Assembly: GCA_029263315.1 (NCBI GenBank)
Contig: JAJCXR010000045.1
Coordinates: 248,001 to 312,000 of the forward strand
Source: Acidobacteriota bacterium
Lineage (GTDB): Bacteria > Acidobacteriota > Thermoanaerobaculia > Multivoradales > J023
Direction of reading: 5' to 3'
DNA: 64,000 bases
The notes beneath the pieces were generated by a model. It saw nothing but the letters and a program-made list of their open reading frames with translations, was not told where the DNA came from and did no database searches. A program made the position numbers and the translations under genes. Positions 58,491 to 64,000 of this stretch are shown here, in pieces; the stretch's first letter is position 1; the number at the start of each line of letters is the position of its first letter.

Positions 58491-60803
58491 TTGAGAACGA
58501 ACTTCAGCTCAGCAGACGTAGAGAAGCCGAGACAACTGGCCGACTCGCCAGCCCGCATGTCCAGGATACCGAGCCTCCTTTGCACGATGGTCTTCGGCCT
58601 TGTGAGCCTCGCTTGTTTTTCCTTCGACGCCCTGGCGGCGGAGGTGGAGATCTACCGCGCCGACTCCCGCCAGGCTTTGGCCAAGGGCGACTTCGACGGC
58701 GTCGGTGTCGATCCCCGCGGACGGCTCGTCTTGGCTCGCCAGGTGACCCGCCTAGGGGGCCTGGAGGAGCCCTTCGTTTTTGCGGCCGCCGGCCACCGGG
58801 ACGGTTGGGTGGTGGGCACCGGCAGCGGCGGTAAGGTGCTGTTGGTCAAGGCCGACGGCGCCACGGAATTGCTCGCCACCTTGCCGGAACCGCAAGTCTT
58901 TGCCGTGGCGGTCGACGGCGACGGCACGGTCTACGCCGCCACCTCCCCCGATGGCAAGGTCTACCGCTTGCGGGACGGCGAAGCCGAGCCCTTCTTCGAG
59001 CCGCAGGAGACCTATATTTGGGACTTGGCGATCGATGCGCAAGGGGCCCTGCTGGTGGCCACGGGCCTCGACGCCAAGCTCTACCGCGTCCAGACCTCGG
59101 GCCGCAAGACCTCCGGCCGCGGCGAGGTGCTCTACGAGGTGGCGGATGTGCATTTGCGCACACTGCTGCCCCGGCCGGACGGCAGTGTCGTCATGGGAAC
59201 CGCCGGTCAGGGGTTGATTCTCGAGCGCTCGCCGAAGGGCGACATTCGTACCTTGCACGACGCCACCCATCCGGAGATCGTCGCCCTGACGGCCGATGCC
59301 CAGGGGCATATCTACGCTGCCCTGCTGGCCTCCGAAGCCAGCCGACTGGACCTCTCCGCCACGGTCACCAAAGCCAAGACCGATGGCGACGGCGACGGCG
59401 ATGGCGTCATGACGGTGACCGTCGGCGAGACCGGCGAGACGACCATCGGCTCGCGCTCGGCGGGGTTCAAAGGGGCACGCAGCATCGTCATCGAGCTCGA
59501 TCCGGCCGGGGGTTTTGAAGAGCTCAGCCGTTTCGTCGACCAGACGGTGCACAGCGTGCTCTTCCACGACGGCGAGCTGTGGATCGGCACCGGCGAGGAG
59601 GGGCGCCTCTACCGCCGCCAGGGGGAGGGCGTGATGGAGGAACGGCAGCTGGAGGAGAAGCAGATCGTCGCCATGGCGGCCGGAGGTGCCGGTCTGGCTG
59701 CCTTGACCGCCAACGGCTCCGCCGCCTATCGCCTCGGGGCCAAACCCGTGGCCGAAGGGACGTACACCTCGGAGATCCTCGATTTGGAAGAAATGTCCCG
59801 TCTCGGGTCGTTCCAGTGGCAAGGGGGGGCGCCCCGCGGCAGCGCCGTCGAGCTGGCGTTTCGCAGTGGCCTGAGCTCCTTGCCGGACGCCACTTGGTCA
59901 GCCTGGCGGGATCTTCCCTGCACCGAGGGGTGCGACACCGCCGGTCGACGGCGCGAGGTGTCCCTGGCCGAGGTACCCAATGGCAGATTTGTGCAATGGC
60001 GGGCCAAGCTGACCGGTCACCAGGGGGTTTCGCCCAGCCTGGAGGTGGTGGAGCTGAGCTATCGCCAGGAAAACCAGCGACCGCGCATCGCCGAGCTGGA
60101 GGTGCTGGCGCCGGGAGAAATCCTGGTGTCGTCGAGCTTCAACCCGACAAATCAGGCCTACGAGCCCTGGAGCCCCAACCGGGAGAGCATCTTCACCACC
60201 TTGGAGGAAGGGGATCGCAAGGAAACGTCGTCGCTCAAGACGCTCTGGAAACGGGGCTACCGCACCCTGCGTTGGAAGGCGGAGGACGCCAACGACGATA
60301 CCCTCACCTACCACCTGGAGGTGCGACCCCAAGGGTCGACGGAGCGGCAGGAGCTGCCCTGGATGTCGATCGCCGAGGACCTCGACACCTCGTATTTGAG
60401 CTTCGACAGCAGCGTGCTGCCGGACGGCATCTACCACTTCCGTCTGAGCGTCGACGATAGCGCGGGGCGCGGTGACGCCGATGCGCTGGTGGCCCGGCAA
60501 GAGACCTCGCCGGTGGTCATTGACCACTCGCCGGCCCAGTGGCTCCGGGGACGGGCCGTCGAGGGTGGTTTCGAGATCGAAGCGCGGGACGCCCTGAGCC
60601 CCCTGCGGCAAGCGGATTACAGCGTCGACGGTGGGGCGTGGCGCCAGGCCAGGGCCGTCGACGGCCTCTTGGACGGCCGCCGCGAAGCCCTGAGGTTGGA
60701 GGTTGCCGGGGAGCCGCGCATTGTCCTCTTGCGGCTCACCGATGCCGCCCACAACGTGGTAACCTTCAACGTATTATCCGAAGTCAAGCCGCCCCGTCGC
60801 TAG
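58491..60803 (+). CDS. Secreted beta-propeller protein
   Basis: 770 residues with TTG 58491 as start, since AAGGAG (58479-58484) lies 6 nt upstream; ATG 58557 has no such site. A signal peptide follows (LLCTMVFGLVSLACFSFDALA, cleavage near residue 49). Residues ~80-400 contain propeller-type blades with G-x-V/L-Y-x-A-T...D-G-K-V/L-Y-R-L (VYAATSPDGKVYRLRDG, ELWIGTGEEGRLYRRQG). The C-terminal half is beta-rich with a paired-cysteine segment (LPCTEGCDTAGRR) and fibronectin-like parts (DGIYHFRLSVDDSAG). No catalytic motif. It follows the S55-type gene, so the two may act together outside the cytoplasm. Confidence 0.8.
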   Translation: MRTNFSSADVEKPRQLADSPARMSRIPSLLCTMVFGLVSLACFSFDALAAEVEIYRADSRQALAKGDFDGVGVDPRGRLVLARQVTRLGGLEEPFVFAAAGHRDGWVVGTGSGGKVLLVKADGATELLATLPEPQVFAVAVDGDGTVYAATSPDGKVYRLRDGEAEPFFEPQETYIWDLAIDAQGALLVATGLDAKLYRVQTSGRKTSGRGEVLYEVADVHLRTLLPRPDGSVVMGTAGQGLILERSPKGDIRTLHDATHPEIVALTADAQGHIYAALLASEASRLDLSATVTKAKTDGDGDGDGVMTVTVGETGETTIGSRSAGFKGARSIVIELDPAGGFEELSRFVDQTVHSVLFHDGELWIGTGEEGRLYRRQGEGVMEERQLEEKQIVAMAAGGAGLAALTANGSAAYRLGAKPVAEGTYTSEILDLEEMSRLGSFQWQGGAPRGSAVELAFRSGLSSLPDATWSAWRDLPCTEGCDTAGRRREVSLAEVPNGRFVQWRAKLTGHQGVSPSLEVVELSYRQENQRPRIAELEVLAPGEILVSSSFNPTNQAYEPWSPNRESIFTTLEEGDRKETSSLKTLWKRGYRTLRWKAEDANDDTLTYHLEVRPQGSTERQELPWMSIAEDLDTSYLSFDSSVLPDGIYHFRLSVDDSAGRGDADALVARQETSPVVIDHSPAQWLRGRAVEGGFEIEARDALSPLRQADYSVDGGAWRQARAVDGLLDGRREALRLEVAGEPRIVLLRLTDAAHNVVTFNVLSEVKPPRR

Positions 60804-60851
60804 CTCGATAGCGCCGAGCACGGGCACCAATTGCAGAATGGAGAGGATCCT

Positions 60852-61355
60852 GTGGACCAGATCGAAAGGCCCCGTATCGCTGTATTTCCCGGGTCCTTCG
60901 ATCCGTTGCACAATGGTCACCTCGACATCATCGAACGATGCAGCCCAATCTTCGACGAAGTGATCATCGCCGTGCTGCGCAATACCCAGAAGAACCCCCT
61001 GTTTACGATTGACGAACGGGTGGAGATCATCACCGAGGTGCTCGATCACCGGCCCAACTGCCGGGTCGAAAGCTTCACCGGCCTGTTGGTGGACTTCATG
61101 GAAACGCAGAACGCCCACATCATCGTGCGCGGGCTGAGGGCCGTCTCGGACTTCGAATCGGAATTCCAGATGGCTTTGATGAACCGTCGTCTCGACAGCC
61201 GTCGCGAGACCTTCTTCATGACCCCCAAGGAGGAGTACAGCTACCTCTCCAGCCGCCTTGCCAAGGAGGTCTTTCTCCTCGGTGGGGATTTGGAAGGCTT
61301 GGTGCCGCCGCCGGTCCTGGCGCGTCTGCGGGAACGGATGGGGCGCCCGGCTTAG
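60852..61355 (+). CDS. coaD: Phosphopantetheine adenylyltransferase
   Basis: 167 residues. VFPGSFDPLHNGHLDII is the nucleotidyltransferase T/H-x-G-H motif; RGLRAVSDFESEFQMALMNRRL and the SSRLAKEVFLLGG segment are CoaD-specific. It makes dephospho-CoA. GTG 60852 follows GGAGAGG; a TTG at 60831 is less likely. Its last codons are part of a 15 bp tandem array that continues past the stop. Confidence 0.96.
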   Translation: MDQIERPRIAVFPGSFDPLHNGHLDIIERCSPIFDEVIIAVLRNTQKNPLFTIDERVEIITEVLDHRPNCRVESFTGLLVDFMETQNAHIIVRGLRAVSDFESEFQMALMNRRLDSRRETFFMTPKEEYSYLSSRLAKEVFLLGGDLEGLVPPPVLARLRERMGRPA

Positions 61356-61392
61356 GGGCGCCCGGCATAGGGGCGCCCAGCATAGGGGCGTC
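61338..61392. repeat. 15 bp tandem repeat spanning the coaD stop codon
   Basis: Units ATGGGGCGCCCGGCT, TAGGGGCGCCCGGCA and TAGGGGCGCCCAGCA, then a partial unit TAGGGGCGTC. The coaD TAG (61353-61355) begins the second unit. Each full unit carries the palindrome GGGCGCCC. Confidence 0.9.
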
Positions 61393-61437
61393 AGAAGTTG
61401 TCATCCTCCTAAATTCTTCGGCTCAAGGAGAGAACCC

Positions 61438-62400
61438 ATGGCCAGCCGTACACCCTCCAAAGGCAACGTCGCCAAGCAAGTCCATCTCGACCCCCAGCTG
61501 ACCCTCGACAGCGCCACCGGCGCCCTGGCTGCCTACGCCGATTTCGATCGCAAGCCGGTCATTCTGCCCAAGGGCTACACCTATAAGGGGAGGTTCACCG
61601 GCTGGGACAGGATCTTCCACGTCACCGGCGAGAAGGAGCGCTTCGGCCTGGTATTGCAATCGTCCGCCGAGCCGTCCACCTATATGGTCGCCTTCCGCGG
61701 CACCGACTCGACCTTGGACGGCTACGAGGACCTCTGGGCGACCACCGTGCCCTTTGTGCCCTACCAGGACGATGGCCGGTTTCCCAACAACGCCGAGGTG
61801 GCCAGCGGTTTCGACAGCATCTACCGCGACATCGGCGACGCCATGACCCAACCCATGCAGGCGCAGGTCTTCGCCCTGCTCGATCAGCAAGACCCGAGCC
61901 CCAAGGTGGTGTTGATCTGCGGCCATAGCCTGGGGAGCTCCCTGGCCAATCTCTTTGCCCTCGACGCCGCCGTCAGCCGGCCGCAATGGACGGTGGTGAG
62001 CACCACCTTCGCCAGCCCGCGGACGGGCAAGGCGGTGTGGAAGAAGGTCTACAACACACAGTACAAACTTTTGGACACCACCTTCCGGATCGCCAACCAC
62101 TGGGACATCGTGCCCTACCTGCCGCCCCACACGGTGCTCGACTACGAGCATATCGGTCAGCAGTTCCTGGTCAGCTTCTACGTCAAGGACGCCATCATTC
62201 CCCACTACCTGTCGCGCCACTCGATGCTCAACTACCAGACCGTCATCGGCCACGCGGTGGCCAACACACCCCAGGTTTGGGTCGGGGAGTTTCCCGACGC
62301 CAAGAACCTCCGCTGGACGATGCGCAGCACCCAGCCGCCCAGCGTCGAGGGTGCCGAATGGAGCCGTCTACTCGGTAGCCACGAGCTGGCCAAGCGTTAG
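61438..62400 (+). CDS. Class 3 lipase-like alpha/beta hydrolase
   Basis: 320 residues. The nucleophile elbow is ICGHSLGSSLANLFALD (Ser near residue 164); an Asp in NHWDIVPYLP and a His in the PHYLSRHSMLNY region could complete the triad. YMVAFRGTDS is the typical class 3 lipase block before the elbow. No signal peptide. ATG 61438 follows AAGGAG 8 nt upstream. Natural substrate unknown. Confidence 0.85.
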   Translation: MASRTPSKGNVAKQVHLDPQLTLDSATGALAAYADFDRKPVILPKGYTYKGRFTGWDRIFHVTGEKERFGLVLQSSAEPSTYMVAFRGTDSTLDGYEDLWATTVPFVPYQDDGRFPNNAEVASGFDSIYRDIGDAMTQPMQAQVFALLDQQDPSPKVVLICGHSLGSSLANLFALDAAVSRPQWTVVSTTFASPRTGKAVWKKVYNTQYKLLDTTFRIANHWDIVPYLPPHTVLDYEHIGQQFLVSFYVKDAIIPHYLSRHSMLNYQTVIGHAVANTPQVWVGEFPDAKNLRWTMRSTQPPSVEGAEWSRLLGSHELAKR

Positions 62401-62535
62401 GGTGGCGGAGGATAATCATCGTCCGAGCTCGCGCCGGGGTGTGATCGTTGCCCCGCAGGCATTATTTTTGACTAGATAGCTCCGCCCTGCATTGTTTTCG
62501 CGAATCGGATCTAGGGAGTGTCCATCCCATTTTTT

Positions 62536-62563
62536 CCCGTTTTAGCGAAATCGGTGCCAGCGG
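62536..62563 (+). repeat. Dispersed intergenic element, copy C (short)
   Basis: CCCGTTTTAGCGAAATCGGTGCCAGCGG differs from copy A over 28 bases by one inserted base. Just upstream is GGAGTGTCCATCCCATTTTTT, reminiscent of sequences flanking REP-associated transposases; a partly similar TAGTGTCCATCC is at 19031 near copy A. The 62401-62631 gap has no gene. Confidence 0.7.
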
Positions 62564-62631
62564 TTGGCCCTCCGACGGCGACCAGGCTGCAGACCCTGAT
62601 CCGAGTTGAAGCGGACCTGAATGGATAGATG

Positions 62632-64000
62632 ATGGAAGCACATGGAGCTCTGATTCTCGACCTCGCCGTGGTGACGACGGTCGGGGCGGCCACCGCGCTC
62701 TTGGCGCGTCGCTTCGGCCAGCCCAGCATCCTTGGCTACCTCGTCGCCGGCCTCATCGTCGGCCCCTACATCCCGATCCCCGTGTTCGCCGACCCCAGCC
62801 GCATGGCCGCCCTCGCCGAGGTCGGCGTCGTGCTGGTGATGTTCGCCATTGGGCTCGAATTCCGCCTTCAGCGGCTCGTCGACATCCTGCCGGTCTCCGG
62901 GCTGACTGCGATCGTGCAAATCGCCGCGCTGGCATGGGCGGGGCACACCGTCGGCTCGGCTCTCGGATGGTCCTCGGCGGCGAGCATTTCTCTCGGCGCG
63001 ACGATCGCCATCTCGAGCACCATGGTGGTGAGCGCTGTCTTTCGCACGCGGCCGGTGGATCCCGACATTCGTTCGCATGTCTTTGGTGTGCTGGTGGTCC
63101 AGGATGTGGTGGCGATCGTACTGATCGCGGTCGTCACAACGCTCGCCGCAGGCGAAAATCTGGGCGTGCAGTCGGTGGGGCGGCTGGTGGGCGAGCTGGC
63201 GGCGGTTATCGTCGGAATGCTGGTCGTCGGCCTCGTCGTGCTTCCCCCTCTGGTCCGCTTGACCGTTCGACGGTTCGATTCCGAGGTTCTTGTGGTGCTC
63301 ATCGTCGGCGCCGCCTTCGGTTTTGCCACCGTTGCCAACCTGTTCGGCTTCTCTGTCGCGCTGGGCGGATTCATCGCCGGAATGGCGGTGGCGGAGTCCA
63401 GGCGGGCCGAACAGGTCGAAGAGGTGATCGAGCCGCTTCGCTCACTGTTCGCAGCGATCTTTTTTGTTTCGATCGGCATGACCGTCGACCCACGCATGGC
63501 GTGGCAGAGCATGGGGCTCGCCTCTGTGCTCACCGCGGTCGTCATCGTCGGGCAGTTTCTCTCGATCACGACCACCAGCATGTTGACCGGCAGCTCGCTA
63601 CGGCGTTCGGTGAGCTCCGGTTTGGCGCTCGGCCAGATCGGCGAGCTCTCCTTCATCCTGGCGACCATCGCCATCGGCGGTGGTGTTCTGCCGCCGGAAA
63701 CCCTCCCCGCGCTGGTGACGGTTGCGACGATCACGGCCTTCACCACACCACTTCTATTGGGTCGCGCGCAGTGGATGATCGATACCCTCGACCGGCTGAC
63801 TCCAGACCGAGTGCAGCAAGTTTTTGCCGTCTACCTGTCATTCATCCGGCGTGGCCGTAGCGCCGGAGGGGAGCACCCACTGCGTCGCTCGGTGGTCGCC
63901 GTTTTGCTCGACTGGGCCGCCCTCCTGCTCATCATCGTCGCCCGCCAGGCGTTTCAGCGAACGATCGACGCTGATTACGCGGCCGCGCTGAACCTCGGCG
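62632..64000 (+). CDS. CPA2-family cation/proton antiporter, partial (C-terminus outside window)
   Basis: 456 codons are open to the window edge. About ten to twelve membrane segments; FGQPSILGYLVAGLIVGPYIP, LAEVGVVLVMFAIGLEFRLQRL, GATIAISSTMVVSAVF and HVFGVLVVQDVVAIVL (the conserved Q-D-V/D motif) place it in the KefB/KefC-like exchanger family. FGFSVALGGFIAGMAVAES and GQIGELSFILATIAI are further family blocks. It exchanges K+ or Na+ for H+. ATG 62629 immediately before is also possible. After the transport core the chain continues (RRSVVAVLLDWAALLLIIVARQAF) with more hydrophobic sequence rather than a TrkA-N domain, as far as visible. Confidence 0.9.
   Translation, partial: MEAHGALILDLAVVTTVGAATALLARRFGQPSILGYLVAGLIVGPYIPIPVFADPSRMAALAEVGVVLVMFAIGLEFRLQRLVDILPVSGLTAIVQIAALAWAGHTVGSALGWSSAASISLGATIAISSTMVVSAVFRTRPVDPDIRSHVFGVLVVQDVVAIVLIAVVTTLAAGENLGVQSVGRLVGELAAVIVGMLVVGLVVLPPLVRLTVRRFDSEVLVVLIVGAAFGFATVANLFGFSVALGGFIAGMAVAESRRAEQVEEVIEPLRSLFAAIFFVSIGMTVDPRMAWQSMGLASVLTAVVIVGQFLSITTTSMLTGSSLRRSVSSGLALGQIGELSFILATIAIGGGVLPPETLPALVTVATITAFTTPLLLGRAQWMIDTLDRLTPDRVQQVFAVYLSFIRRGRSAGGEHPLRRSVVAVLLDWAALLLIIVARQAFQRTIDADYAAALNLG

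Noticed and set aside
62510..62570. Insertion sequence end
   Set aside because: The GTGTCCATCCCATTTTTT stretch resembles transposon-associated repeats, but no transposase or paired inverted ends are present.
1..64000. tRNA or rRNA genes
   Set aside because: No T-arm-like GGTTCGAAT sequence in a cloverleaf context and no rRNA-like segment was found on either strand by eye.

Overview
This 64 kb window is high-GC bacterial chromosome with tightly packed genes, many 1-4 nt ATGA-type overlaps and frequent GTG/TTG starts. The best guess at origin is an Acidobacteriota, possibly Thermoanaerobaculia-like. This is inference. It rests on the very large hybrid sensor kinase with a Reg_prop propeller, on secreted proteins carrying a D-G-F-E-S/T-G...W-S motif, and on the overall gene mix. 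No rRNA or tRNA was found to confirm it, and no transposase or CRISPR array was seen.

Layout. 1-3.5 kb: partial M14 carboxypeptidase (-), ribosome-rescue hydrolase arfB, a YccF membrane protein, and a membrane PAS sensor with no output domain (-). 3.8-6.7 kb: a stand-alone acetolactate-synthase-like ThDP enzyme with a promoter and an intrinsic terminator, then a convergent lipoprotein. 7.0-13.8 kb: a reductive sulfur assimilation operon (APS reductase, siroheme dehydrogenase/ferrochelatase, SUMT, siroheme sulfite reductase, an unknown protein, a JAMM peptidase) behind a long leader that can fold. The operon makes siroheme for its own sulfite reductase. 13.8-18.8 kb: a 1633-residue propeller / histidine kinase / receiver / SpoIIE phosphatase fusion (-). 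19.2-23.9 kb: a secreted protein and two FAD amine/amino-acid oxidoreductases.

23.9-45.7 kb (-): a single-strand type VI secretion locus running vgrG, YwqK-like protein, SPOR protein, unknown membrane-anchored protein, tssJ, K, L, M, A, B, C, hcp, tssE, F, G, then a secreted metzincin-like protease. Twelve of the thirteen core T6SS components are present; the ClpV/TssH ATPase is not. A PAS hybrid kinase lies just upstream on the same strand. 47.9-64 kb (+): lipoyl synthase, a GNAT acetyltransferase, a BoxB-like di-iron protein, proline dehydrogenase, P5C reductase, an FHA-GGDEF diguanylate cyclase, recN, a YrdC/TsaC enzyme, an S55-type secreted peptidase, a secreted propeller protein, coaD, a class 3 lipase and a partial CPA2 cation/proton antiporter.

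Beyond genes, two repeat phenomena stand out. One is a dispersed intergenic element (three related copies near 19.2, 22.1 and 62.5 kb). The other is a set of short tandem arrays with unrelated sequences but similar periods (13-17 bp) lying between genes or across stop codons. Within coding DNA there are further 15 bp repeats and a repeated 13 bp palindrome.
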